A stretch of 64,000 nucleotides of DNA from CAINVV01 sp037129695 (lineage in GTDB: Bacteria; Bacteroidota; Bacteroidia; Bacteroidales; Prolixibacteraceae), in NCBI GenBank assembly GCA_037129695.1, contig JBAXUL010000005.1, positions 1 to 64,000 on the forward strand, written 5' to 3'. Made by a program: the position numbers and the translations under genes. Of the stretch, positions 28,591 to 37,187 are shown one piece after another. The first letter of the stretch is position 1; every line of letters starts with the position of its first letter. The notes below the pieces were generated by a model, which had not been told where the DNA came from, did not search any database, and saw only the letters and a list, made by a program, of their open reading frames with translations.

Positions 28591-29112
28591 ATGAGGAAGC
28601 GAATAGCCATGTATTGCCTAGGAAGCCTCCTGTTCGGAGCTTCGGTTCTGGCGCAAACAACAAATCCGGTGCTGAAAACACTTGTTATAACCGGACAATT
28701 GGTGCCCAATTTTAAATATGAACCGGAGAAGGGAAAAACAGCTAAAATCAGCGATTTGAAAGGAAAAATTGTGCTGATCAATTTTTTTGCAACCTGGTGT
28801 GGACCCTGCAAAATCGAACTGCCAAAAGTTCAGTCAGAGATTTGGCTGAAACACCAGGCAAGTCCCAAATTTGCCATGCTGACATTTGGACGCGAGCATT
28901 CCTGGAGTGAAGTAGAAAAGTTCAAAAAGGACAATGGGTTTACTTTCTCCTTCTATCCGGATCCCAAAAGAGCCATTTTTGATTTGTTTGCCAGTCAAGG
29001 CATCCCCAGAAGCTTTCTGCTCGATGAAGAAGGGAAAATCATCTTCATGTCTGAAGGTTATGAAGAAGGACATTTTATAGAACTAACTAAATTGATTGAT
29101 AGCAAATTATAG
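28591..29112 (+). CDS. TlpA-like thiol-disulfide oxidoreductase
   Basis: A 173-residue periplasmic thioredoxin-fold protein with a Sec signal peptide (residues 1-22, ending VLAQ). The active site is FATWCGPCK near residue 72, and the cis-Pro loop is GIPRSFLLDEEGKI. The sequence between the signal and the active site (KGKTAKISDLKGKIVLINF) is typical of TlpA/ResA reductases. Partner proteins are unknown. A terminator follows. Confidence 0.92.
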   Translation: MRKRIAMYCLGSLLFGASVLAQTTNPVLKTLVITGQLVPNFKYEPEKGKTAKISDLKGKIVLINFFATWCGPCKIELPKVQSEIWLKHQASPKFAMLTFGREHSWSEVEKFKKDNGFTFSFYPDPKRAIFDLFASQGIPRSFLLDEEGKIIFMSEGYEEGHFIELTKLIDSKL

Positions 29113-29139
29113 ATATTAAATCAATTATCACTTTAAGTA

Positions 29140-29192
29140 AAATGGGATTTCAATTTAACTGATCTGTCAGTAATTGGAATCCCATTTTTTTT
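29140..29192 (+). terminator. Terminator after the TlpA-like gene
   Basis: AAATGGGATT pairs with AATCCCATTT, with further CAATT/AATTG pairing, and is followed by a run of eight T. It lies 28 bases past the stop codon. Confidence 0.85.
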
Positions 29193-29224
29193 GTCTGTTC
29201 TTACCTCAAAATACTCCAAGAAAA

Positions 29225-29255
29225 AGCCGTCTCGACAGGGGAGATCGGGACGGCT
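29225..29255 (-). terminator. Terminator after the TonB receptor
   Basis: On the minus strand AGCCGTC pairs with GACGGCT, with an extra CGA/TCG pairing, and TTTTTC follows. It lies about 110 bases past the receptor stop. Confidence 0.75.
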
Positions 29256-29366
29256 CATTTCAATCAAAAACTATGAAAAAAACCTTTACTCTTATAAGGC
29301 AAAGATGCGAAGGGTTTTAGTTAAGCCGATTCAACGGAACTTAAAGATTGTTAAATATCAAATGGC

Positions 29367-31352
29367 TTATAATCCGAACTTTACAACAATTCCTGCCTTT
29401 GCCCAGATACCCGGTTGCTCCACATTTCCATAGTCGTAATATGTTTTATTCAGAAGATTGGATGCTTCAACAAACAAATTCAGTTTGTTTCTGATCCAGT
29501 TGATTCTTGTATCTATCAGCCAGATCGGTGTATATTCTACTTCACTGCCATATTTATTTCCCTCCCATAAGGTAAAGGTTCCATTGCGGTCCTGGTAAGA
29601 GATCAGCCAACTGGCGGTGAGATTTCTGAAAATGTTGTGTGTAAGGCGAATATCTATTTTATGTTTCAGAAAATCAAGTAGATATTTTGAGATAAGGACT
29701 CCTGATTCTTTGTCTTCAGAAAGATATCCGTAGGAAAAATCCACCGAACGGACAAATAGGTCGCTCCCGAAAAGCACTGACGGATTGACAGAGGCAGAGA
29801 ATTCGATCCCCCTGGTGGTTAAGTTGGTCATATTTTTTGCATACCAGACTGTTTCATTGGGTTGTCTTACCCAATCTATCATATTTTGTCCCCATCTTTC
29901 GAAAACAGAAACATGCGAAGTCAACCAGTCATTGCTGTATTTGAGGCCCGTCTCAATTGAAGTTGCCACTTCAGGCATAAGGTCCGGATTGCCTATATTG
30001 GTCGCACTGTTGTAATAGAGATCTGTGAATGTTGGAATTCGGAGAGATTTATTAACTGACGCATAGAACTTTAGCGGATATGAAATTTGCCAGCCAAAGT
30101 CCAGTCCCGGATAAAATTGCCATTTTTTGCCCAGGGAAGAGTTCCAGTTGGTCATAAATCCCGCAGAAACGTCGATATGACCGAAATGATGTGAATACTC
30201 GCCAAAAAGGCTCAGATTTGATCTGCTGTCGGAGTGGTTAAACTGGATTCCATTTTCACCGGGCACCTCAATTGGATTACTCATTGTTTTGCCCAGTACT
30301 GTACTCCAGATGTTCTCACTTCTGAAATCTGTTCCGAAAGCAAACTTTCCAAATCCGGAGTTACCCCACCCGCTTAAACTGGTACCATAAGTATCCGTCA
30401 GATGGTAATTGTGCATTTTGTACCAGGATGGCGCTCCTGTATTGTCTCTGAAGAGTTCGAAACGATCCTGATTCCTTCTCCAGTAGAAGGAGGGAGAAAA
30501 ATGCAGGGTGCCTTGATCTAAGGCCTTAATTGAGGCAAATGTGGTTTTAATCCTTTCATACTGATTGGGATATGCCGGTGTATAGAAGTCATTGGCGCCA
30601 AATCCCCGATCCGTGTAACCACCTTGCAATTCAAGTTTCCCGGTAGGATAAGACCAGACTCCCTGGTAAAAGACATTTCCGATTTTAAAATCAGTATTGG
30701 GAATGGCTCCGTCAGATCTTTTATAATCGCCTGAGATTGTGCTAAGCAGATGCCCTGTTTTGAAGACAGAGGATACGGCAGATTCGAAAAATCCGAATTG
30801 ACCACTGCTGATTCTGCCTATTATGTTTGGATTGACTGTTTTACCTGTAATGATGTTGATTGCTCCGCTGAAGGCATTAGGACCATAAAGTCTGGAGGCG
30901 GGACCTTCCAGTATTTCTATGCGATCGATGGCATCAAAACTGACCGGTAAATTGAGATTGTGGTGACCGGTTTGCGGATCGTTGAGCGGAATCCCGTTGA
31001 GAAGGATCAGTACCTGATCGAAAGAACTTCCGCGAATGCAGATATCTGCCTGAACTCCGTTGTTTCCGCGCTGCCTGACATCCAAATTGGACGCGAATTT
31101 AAGCAAGTCCTGGACATCATGTACGGGAGAATCGGTTAGTTCTTCCCTGGAAATGATTTGAACGATGCGTGCGGTCTGGGAGAAAGTGACCGGTATACGC
31201 TGTGCTGTGACAACAACCTCCTCCATATCAACCTGTTCAGTCGTCTCAATGGTGTCGTTGGAAGCAACCGGAAATTGATGTTCTGCTTTTGCGGGCACCG
31301 CGAAGGCAAGGTAGATTAAACTCAATGTACCTATTCTTACAATTTGATGCAT
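29367..31352 (-). CDS. TonB-dependent outer-membrane receptor, BtuB-like
   Basis: About 661 residues from the preferred start at 31352, which gives a signal peptide (cleavage after VPAKA); the frame extends to 31439. A TonB-box-like stretch (DMEEVVVTAQR) precedes the plug, which contains VRQRGNNGVQADICIRGSS and GIPLNDPQTGHHNLNLP. A 22-strand-type barrel follows and ends in FGL with a C-terminal hydrophobic pattern. The plug resembles BtuB-type receptors. No SusD partner or cobalamin riboswitch is present nearby, so the ligand (corrinoid, siderophore or other) is unresolved. Confidence 0.85.
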   Translation of the reverse strand: MHQIVRIGTLSLIYLAFAVPAKAEHQFPVASNDTIETTEQVDMEEVVVTAQRIPVTFSQTARIVQIISREELTDSPVHDVQDLLKFASNLDVRQRGNNGVQADICIRGSSFDQVLILLNGIPLNDPQTGHHNLNLPVSFDAIDRIEILEGPASRLYGPNAFSGAINIITGKTVNPNIIGRISSGQFGFFESAVSSVFKTGHLLSTISGDYKRSDGAIPNTDFKIGNVFYQGVWSYPTGKLELQGGYTDRGFGANDFYTPAYPNQYERIKTTFASIKALDQGTLHFSPSFYWRRNQDRFELFRDNTGAPSWYKMHNYHLTDTYGTSLSGWGNSGFGKFAFGTDFRSENIWSTVLGKTMSNPIEVPGENGIQFNHSDSRSNLSLFGEYSHHFGHIDVSAGFMTNWNSSLGKKWQFYPGLDFGWQISYPLKFYASVNKSLRIPTFTDLYYNSATNIGNPDLMPEVATSIETGLKYSNDWLTSHVSVFERWGQNMIDWVRQPNETVWYAKNMTNLTTRGIEFSASVNPSVLFGSDLFVRSVDFSYGYLSEDKESGVLISKYLLDFLKHKIDIRLTHNIFRNLTASWLISYQDRNGTFTLWEGNKYGSEVEYTPIWLIDTRINWIRNKLNLFVEASNLLNKTYYDYGNVEQPGIWAKAGIVVKFGL

Positions 31353-31554
31353 ACTCGAAAAAATCGAGAAGCCTTTTCTGCCCCATTTTCTGAACGTAAT
31401 TGCCGGTTTTTGTCTGCACAAATAACCTTTTATCATCATATTTAAAAATTTAAATTAAAAGTGACCAAATTTATTCTTTTTATGAAAGCAAATGTCCAAT
31501 TTTGTTTTTCAGAAATTATCCATATTAATTCCTATACAATCACAAATCAAACTT

Positions 31555-33000
31555 ATGAGCACAAATCGAAGAACTTTTATCAGACAAGGTAGCATGGCCG
31601 GAGTTGGTATGACAGGCATGGCTATGATGAGCAATGATCTTTTTGCCCAAAAGAAGGAAAAAACCTCCAAGGCAATACCCAGAGACGAAAGTATCGTCAG
31701 GGTTGGATTTATTGGTGTTGGAGGTCGTGGCCAGGGGCATGTTCATGATTCCATAACCGTGGGAGGGATTGAGATTGTCGCGATTTGTGATATCAGTCCA
31801 AAATCAATTGAAAGCGCAAAACAGATTGTCGCTAAAAACGGCATGAAAGAACCCAAGATCTATACGGGCCACGATCATGCCTATGAAGACATGCTCAATA
31901 ATGAAAAGCTGGATGCAGTCATCATTGCTACTCCATGGGAATGGCACGTTCCAATGGCCATAGCTTCCATGAAAGCAGGTACACCTTATACAGGTGTAGA
32001 GGTTTCTGCGGCGAATACCCTTGAAGAATGCTGGGATCTGGTGAATGTTCATGAACAAACCGGCAAGCAGTTGATGATTATGGAAAATGTTTGTTACAGA
32101 CGCGATGTGATGTCCATTCTCAATATGGTACGGACCAATCTGTTTGGTGAACTGTTACACTGCAGATGTGGCTATGAGCATGACTTACGTGGTGTTAAGT
32201 TTGATTTATTGAAGGATGACCTTAAAATAGGCAAGGAAGCTCATTCAGAAGCTCAATGGAGGGGATTGCATTCTGTTCGCCGGAATGGTGATTTGTATCC
32301 AACGCATGGTTTGGGGCCGGTTGGAATGTATCTGGACATCAATCGTGGTAACCGATTTCTGACTTTGTCTGCCATGGCTACAAAATCCCGTGGATTGCAT
32401 GATTTCGTTAAGGATCATGCTGCGAAAGACAGTGTTCTGAGGGATTTGCAGTTTAATCTGGGCGACATCGTCACCACCATGATCAAATGTGCCAATGGCG
32501 AGACCATCATTGTAACCCACGATACCAACCTGCCTCGCCCCTACTCCCTCGGATTCCGTGTTCAGGGTACCAATGGAATATGGAGAGGTGAAGGTGGAGG
32601 TAACTGGAAAGATCCTGCTGAGCAAATTTATGTGGAAGGCCAGAGTGCACCTCATGTATGGGATCCGGCAGAAAGCTGGCTTAAAAAATACGACCACCAG
32701 TTATGGCGGGCAAAAGGTGCACAGGCAGAAGGAGCCGGTCACGGCGGCATGGACTTTATCATGCTGAACGATTTCTATGATGCAGTTCGTGAAAAGAAAC
32801 CTGTACCAATCGATGCCTATGATGCTGCCGCATGGAGCGCTGTATCTGCCTTATCTGAGATGTCAGTAGCCAGAGGTGGCTCTTCAGTTGATTTCCCTGA
32901 CTTTACAAGAGGCCAATGGATCAAGAGGAGGCCTCATTTTGCCATGGACACCCAATTTCCTGTTAACGAAGAAAGGGCAATCATCAATAATCTGTTTTAG
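31555..33000 (+). CDS. Gfo/Idh/MocA oxidoreductase, GH109-like
   Basis: A 481-residue protein with a twin-arginine-type leader (NRRTFIRQGSMAG), suggesting export of a folded, cofactor-bound enzyme. The Rossmann motif is VGFIGVGGRGQGH, and the family signatures ATPWEWH, MIMENVCYRRD and THGLGPVGMY follow. These match the GH109 NAD-dependent alpha-N-acetylgalactosaminidase group, which cleaves glycosides by a redox mechanism. Close relatives act on other sugars, so the exact substrate is uncertain. The downstream MFS and ROK genes support a sugar role. Confidence 0.85.
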   Translation: MSTNRRTFIRQGSMAGVGMTGMAMMSNDLFAQKKEKTSKAIPRDESIVRVGFIGVGGRGQGHVHDSITVGGIEIVAICDISPKSIESAKQIVAKNGMKEPKIYTGHDHAYEDMLNNEKLDAVIIATPWEWHVPMAIASMKAGTPYTGVEVSAANTLEECWDLVNVHEQTGKQLMIMENVCYRRDVMSILNMVRTNLFGELLHCRCGYEHDLRGVKFDLLKDDLKIGKEAHSEAQWRGLHSVRRNGDLYPTHGLGPVGMYLDINRGNRFLTLSAMATKSRGLHDFVKDHAAKDSVLRDLQFNLGDIVTTMIKCANGETIIVTHDTNLPRPYSLGFRVQGTNGIWRGEGGGNWKDPAEQIYVEGQSAPHVWDPAESWLKKYDHQLWRAKGAQAEGAGHGGMDFIMLNDFYDAVREKKPVPIDAYDAAAWSAVSALSEMSVARGGSSVDFPDFTRGQWIKRRPHFAMDTQFPVNEERAIINNLF

Positions 33001-33003
33001 TGA

Positions 33004-33144
33004 AAAATGAAAAGTGAAAAATGAAAAATAGGAGTTGTTCGACTCCCATTTTTTGTATGCATTATTTCAAAATATCCTGAATCAGGGCTTTGGAATTATC
33101 TAAACTCTGATTACAAGGTTATTTCATTTTTCACTTTTCATTTT
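33004..33144. repeat. 23-base inverted repeat flanking the GH109/MFS intergenic region
   Basis: The arms at 33004-33026 and 33122-33144 are exact reverse complements (A-rich GAAAAGTGAAAAATG type). The right arm lies inside the last codons of the MFS gene and supplies its terminal residues (MKSEK). The arms flank the terminator at 33023-33054. It may be a simple-sequence intergenic repeat. Confidence 0.7.
33023..33054 (+). terminator. Terminator after the GH109-like gene
   Basis: GGAGT pairs with ACTCC around a short loop, flanked by AAAAAT and ATTTTTT, so it can work in both directions for the convergent gene pair. Confidence 0.75.
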
Positions 33145-34380
33145 ATTAAAGATGGTTTGATTGGCAATCAATGGTTTAGCCCAAAAAGAGAGGAGTAACA
33201 GGTAGGAAAGCGTGACATAATTAAAGAGCATCCCTGTTCTCAATCCAAAATGGTCGGCAAGGAATCCTATGATCAAAGGAGTTACGGCACCACCCATAAT
33301 TCCGGAGCAAAGAATGCCGGAGAAGGAACCGTGGTGCTCTGTAATCGAGTTCATACCCAATGAAAATATGATAGAAAACATCACTGAGGCACAAAAGCCC
33401 ATGGAAATGAAGGCATAAAAGGAAATTTTTGGGTCAGAGGTAAAGAGTGCGGTAGCCAGGCATATCATGGCGCCCAGAATAAATACCCGGATCACAATTT
33501 TACTGTCTATTAATTTCAATAACCCCAATCCAAGAATACATCCGATGGTCATCAGCCCCCAATACCACTGAACTGCCTGGGCACCTTCTACTTCAGGACG
33601 TAATCCATGATAAGTTCTCAGAAATTCGGAGATCCAATTGGCTACTCCTTGTTCTGTGCCGACATAGGCGAAAATTCCAAAGAAGAACATGATGACAGTC
33701 TTGTTCTTCAGTAAATGAACGATGGAAGCCCAGTCTCCTGTTTTTTCCTCTTCGTTCAATTCTACTTTTGGAAATTTAGAGAAAGCCACCACAAAAATCA
33801 TGACAAAAGCAATGACTGCAAACACCCAGTATATGGATATCCAGGTAAGATTGGCAGGAACAAGTGTGCCGAGAAATTTTACTATCGCATTGGGATTACC
33901 CTGTGGACTTAGTTCGCCAACGAGGTAAGTATAAAGCATTGGACTCAGAAAGGATGCACCACCGAAAAATAACTGGGCCATTACAGAATTAAAGGCAAAG
34001 TGCTCTTCTCCTCCTGAAACGCGCAAAAGTGGATTGATTGCGACCTGAAGAATGGCCATCCCTGCACCGATGAAAAAGAGCGAACCCAGCATGACTCCAA
34101 ATTTAGGAACCAATCCAAAGATCAGGGCACCGGCGAAGGCCGATATAAATGCAAGCATCATTACCTTTTTTTCTTTGAGACGCTCTGTCATCAAGCCGGC
34201 AGGTATTGACATCACGCCATAGGCGATAAAGAAAAACAAGGGCAAAAATGCGGCCATTGTGTTACTGGCATGAAAATCATCTTTAGCCACGGGCAAGATG
34301 GCACCCAGGATATTTGTCAGAAAAGAGATGACAAAAAAGACGATGAAAACCAGAAATACAATGTAATAATTACGCTTCAT
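33124..34380 (-). CDS. Sugar MFS transporter, FucP/FHS-like
   Basis: A 418-residue, 12-segment transporter of the major facilitator superfamily. It starts MKRNYYIVFLVFIVFF; the frame is open to 34476, but the first segment fits the 34380 start. The layout (long second-half helices, MGFCASVMFSIIFSLGMN, and GGAVTPLIIGFLAD) is that of the fucose/glucose/galactose:H+ symporter group. It lies downstream of the ROK kinase on the same strand, 121 bases away, giving an uptake-and-phosphorylate pair for a hexose. Confidence 0.85.
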   Translation of the reverse strand: MKRNYYIVFLVFIVFFVISFLTNILGAILPVAKDDFHASNTMAAFLPLFFFIAYGVMSIPAGLMTERLKEKKVMMLAFISAFAGALIFGLVPKFGVMLGSLFFIGAGMAILQVAINPLLRVSGGEEHFAFNSVMAQLFFGGASFLSPMLYTYLVGELSPQGNPNAIVKFLGTLVPANLTWISIYWVFAVIAFVMIFVVAFSKFPKVELNEEEKTGDWASIVHLLKNKTVIMFFFGIFAYVGTEQGVANWISEFLRTYHGLRPEVEGAQAVQWYWGLMTIGCILGLGLLKLIDSKIVIRVFILGAMICLATALFTSDPKISFYAFISMGFCASVMFSIIFSLGMNSITEHHGSFSGILCSGIMGGAVTPLIIGFLADHFGLRTGMLFNYVTLSYLLLLSFWAKPLIANQTIFNKMKSEK

Positions 34381-34501
34381 ACGAATTTGTTTAATTGATA
34401 TATTGATAATAAGATCATTACAATCGACTTGTTGCGAATTGAAATTCTCGGAAATGAACAGTACAGTCAATTGCAATGGATATAAACCCAGTTTTAACTG
34501 A

Positions 34502-35353
34502 TCATTCTTTAATCATTTGTAACGCGGCAGCTCCGTAAATGGCTGAATTTTCAAGATCTGAAACATCAACTTTGATGTTGGCCAATACACTGCTATAGGC
34601 AAAATCCTGCATGGCATGAAACATGGCATCCTTGAAATATTCGAATGATTGGGCGACTGAACCTCCCAGCATAATGATCTCCGGATCGTAGGAATAAAGT
34701 ATGGATTTAAGAACGACTCCAAGATGGAACCCATATTCGTCAAAAATTTGAAGGGCCGTTGGGTCACCTTTTTGAGCTAATTTGAAATGATCAACAGCCG
34801 AAATCTTTTTCTCGTCAGTAAAAAACTGACCGCTGCAATAATATTCAACATTGTGCTGTAGATAAGGTACCATGCCGAATTCTCCTGCACCGCAATTAGT
34901 TCCCTCATACAATTTTCCGTTGAAAATCAGACCGCAACCCAGACCGGTACCGAGTGTCACTCCAACAATATTTCTGTACAATTTCGCTTTTCCAAAATAT
35001 TTTTCCCCCACTACGAAACAATTGGCATCGTTGTTGACATATACAGGCACTTTGTAGCGCTGTTCGAGGATATCTTTGATTGGAACAGCCTTCCAGGATG
35101 GAATATTGACAGCATCATAAACAATTCCTTTTTCTACATCCACAACTGAAGGAACCCCTACCCCGATGGAAGTCGTATTGGAGTCAAAACAGCTGTCGAT
35201 TACGATAAATATTTGCTCAAGTACCTCATCAACACTTCCTTTCCCGGGAGTAGGAGCCTTGGTTAGCTTAATAATTTTGTCGTTGGCAATTTTCCCGGCG
35301 CGTATATTGGTCCCGCCAAGATCTACACCAATCATGTTTTTGATCATTTCCAT
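34502..35353 (-). CDS. ROK family sugar kinase lacking the zinc motif
   Basis: About 283 residues. The ATP-binding motif DLGGTNIRAG is N-terminal and the second conserved loop GVTLGTGLGCGLIF is present. The usual ROK zinc site (GHxxx ... CxCGxxGCxE) is absent: GAGEFGM is followed by EYYCSGQFF, so the His and most Cys are lost. A group of Bacteroidota ROK proteins shares this look. It probably phosphorylates glucose or a similar hexose imported by the MFS protein. ATG 35353 is preferred; 35347 is also possible. Confidence 0.85.
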   Translation of the reverse strand: MEMIKNMIGVDLGGTNIRAGKIANDKIIKLTKAPTPGKGSVDEVLEQIFIVIDSCFDSNTTSIGVGVPSVVDVEKGIVYDAVNIPSWKAVPIKDILEQRYKVPVYVNNDANCFVVGEKYFGKAKLYRNIVGVTLGTGLGCGLIFNGKLYEGTNCGAGEFGMVPYLQHNVEYYCSGQFFTDEKKISAVDHFKLAQKGDPTALQIFDEYGFHLGVVLKSILYSYDPEIIMLGGSVAQSFEYFKDAMFHAMQDFAYSSVLANIKVDVSDLENSAIYGAAALQMIKE

Positions 35354-35375
35354 GCGAATTAAGTAGTAGTAGTAA

Positions 35376-35458
35376 ATAAATATAGTGATTCTGAGCAGTA
35401 AAAATAAGAAAAAACTAACGAGGAGCGGAAGTAATTTGATCTGAATCACTATATTTAT
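35376..35458. promoter_or_regulatory. 16-base inverted repeat between the divergent ROK and ung genes
   Basis: Perfect arms ATAAATATAGTGATTC (35376-35391) and its complement (35443-35458) lie between divergent genes. Each arm contains an outward-facing TATATTTA, one mismatch from the -7 consensus TAnnTTTG. The structure may be a pair of divergent promoters made by one inverted repeat, or an operator. Confidence 0.45.
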
Positions 35459-35483
35459 GCGTAAACTGTAGAATAATATTGCA

Positions 35484-36146
35484 ATGGATGTAAAAATTGA
35501 AGCCAGCTGGAAAAACCGTCTGTCAGTTGAATTTAATGAACCCTATTTTCTAGAACTGACCGATTTTGTCAGAAGCGAGTATGCCAGCCAATCAATTTTT
35601 CCACCAGGGAAATTGATCTTTCATGCGTTTGACCAATCCCCTTTTGACCAGACCAAATTGATTATTCTAGGGCAAGATCCCTACCATGGACTGGGACAAG
35701 CACACGGTCTGTGCTTTTCTGTACCGGATGGTGTCGGACTGCCACCATCGTTGCAAAATATTTTCAGGGAAATCAGTCAGGATCTTGGCACAAAGGTTCC
35801 TGAATCGGGTAATCTCGATCGTTGGGCATCTCAGGGTGTTCTGCTTTTGAACTCAACATTGACAGTTCAGGCCGGCAGGGCCGGATCCCATCAAAATCAC
35901 GGCTGGGAAAAGTTTACAGATCGTGTGATCCGGATATTGGCAGAAGAAAAGGAAAATCTGGTTTTCATGCTTTGGGGTTCATTCGCACAAAAGAAAGGTG
36001 AATTAATTGACCGAAGCAGGCATTTGGTGCTGACCTCCCCTCACCCTTCGCCGCTCTCATCCTACCGGGGATTCTTCGGAAACAAGCATTTTAGCAAGAC
36101 GAACGAATATCTGATTTCACATGGTATTAAGCCGATAGAATGGTAA
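35484..36146 (+). CDS. ung: Uracil-DNA glycosylase
   Basis: A 220-residue family 1 UDG that removes uracil from DNA. The water-activating loop is GQDPYH (63-68, catalytic Asp65). FSVPDGVGLPPSLQNIF and LLLNSTLTV give the uracil pocket, and HPSPLS with its catalytic His lies near residue 190. Motifs and length are complete. Confidence 0.97.
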   Translation: MDVKIEASWKNRLSVEFNEPYFLELTDFVRSEYASQSIFPPGKLIFHAFDQSPFDQTKLIILGQDPYHGLGQAHGLCFSVPDGVGLPPSLQNIFREISQDLGTKVPESGNLDRWASQGVLLLNSTLTVQAGRAGSHQNHGWEKFTDRVIRILAEEKENLVFMLWGSFAQKKGELIDRSRHLVLTSPHPSPLSSYRGFFGNKHFSKTNEYLISHGIKPIEW

Positions 36147-36186
36147 TTTCGATGGCTTTTGTTCCGACAATAATGTATTCCTGAAA

Positions 36187-36903
36187 TTAAACCAACATTT
36201 TTTCTGCAGCAGCCAGTTGGTCAGGCTTACCAAGGTCCATCCATATTTCCGAAGTATCGGGGTAGCCGTAGATAGATTCACTCTTCGCCAGTCTCAGGTA
36301 AAGATCAATGATCGAAAATTTCCCTGTTTCTGTGATCAATGAAAAGATTCCGGGTTCTATGATCTGAATTCCGCTGAAAGCAAAATTTCCAGGCGCTGCA
36401 CAAGGTCTGCTGATTTTCTCCTCTCCTGTTTTTACATTCTTCCATCCCGAAAGCATCATATCCCTGTCGAAGAGGAGGTATCTGTCGGTCTTTCTTTCCC
36501 GCACGGCCAAAGTGGCCAGCCCTTTATTTTGCGAATGGAAAGCGGATAGCGCCGTCAGATTCATGGCACTGAGAACATCTACATTGTACAAAAGAAAAGG
36601 TTCGGTGGTTCCCAATAAATTTTTGGCTTTGAGAATAGCCCCACCGGTATCCAGAAGTTGTTCTCTCTCGTCTGACACCAATATGGGAAGATTGAAATTA
36701 TTCCCGGATTGTAAAAACTCAATAATCTGATCGCCAAAGTGATGAACATTGATAATTATTTCAGAAACATCCAGTTCATTCACTTTTCTTATCGCTCTTT
36801 CCAGCAGGGTAATTCCATTCAGTTCAACAAGCGCTTTGGGTCGGTCAAGCGTAAATGGAGCCAGTCTGGTTCCCAATCCGGCGGCCAGGATGAATGCCTT
36901 CAT
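36187..36903 (-). CDS. MurU-like sugar-1-phosphate nucleotidyltransferase
   Basis: A 238-residue nucleotidyltransferase of the RmlA/MurU type. The N-terminal signature AAGLGTRLAPFTLDRPKAL has the GxGTRxxxxT...PK pattern, followed by HHFGDQI, DTGGAI and LLYNVDV (metal Asp). MurU makes UDP-MurNAc from MurNAc-1-phosphate in the peptidoglycan recycling shortcut. The gene two places upstream encodes an AmgK-like kinase, the enzyme that makes MurNAc-1-phosphate, which supports that role. Other NDP-sugar synthases (for example mannose-1-phosphate) share the motifs. Confidence 0.8.
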   Translation of the reverse strand: MKAFILAAGLGTRLAPFTLDRPKALVELNGITLLERAIRKVNELDVSEIIINVHHFGDQIIEFLQSGNNFNLPILVSDEREQLLDTGGAILKAKNLLGTTEPFLLYNVDVLSAMNLTALSAFHSQNKGLATLAVRERKTDRYLLFDRDMMLSGWKNVKTGEEKISRPCAAPGNFAFSGIQIIEPGIFSLITETGKFSIIDLYLRLAKSESIYGYPDTSEIWMDLGKPDQLAAAEKMLV

Positions 36904-36917
36904 CGTATCTTATCTTG

Positions 36918-37046
36918 TTAATTATTCATTTTTACAGGCTTACAAACCTTATCTTCCTTTTTCGAGGCTCTTCCGCATTTTTTACATTCAAATTTTGGAT
37001 GCTCTGGTTTTTCGTAATCCTTATCTTCACATTTCTTCTTTCCCAT
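36918..37046 (-). CDS. 42-residue Cys-rich small protein
   Basis: A short frame on the same strand as its neighbours, ending 14 bases before the MurU-like gene. The peptide is Lys-rich with cysteines as KKKCED, ECKKCGRA and KVCKP, which could bind zinc as a minimal ribbon. It lies between the AmgK-RapZ and MurU-like genes, so it is probably in their transcript. Small CxxC proteins in this context are likely real, but no function can be assigned. Confidence 0.55.
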   Translation of the reverse strand: MGKKKCEDKDYEKPEHPKFECKKCGRASKKEDKVCKPVKMNN

Positions 37047-37187
37047 GGTAATCCGGCGTCTTATTTAGAGCAATTATACCTCAAAATTGATGAATTGTTT
37101 CGAATCATAAGGTGAGGAGTTGTGACGGAATCAAAAACATTCAAGTAGATATATTGCCAGATACAATAGCATTTCAAACAATATTGG

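Noticed and set aside
29191..29433. Plus-strand frame of 80 codons before the TonB receptor end
   Set aside because: It overlaps a terminator and the receptor's 3' end and has no recognisable protein features.
31353..31554. Cobalamin riboswitch before the BtuB-like receptor
   Set aside because: The intergenic space is short and no B12-box-like conserved element was found.
33004..33144. Insertion-sequence ends
   Set aside because: No transposase lies between the arms and no target duplication is visible.
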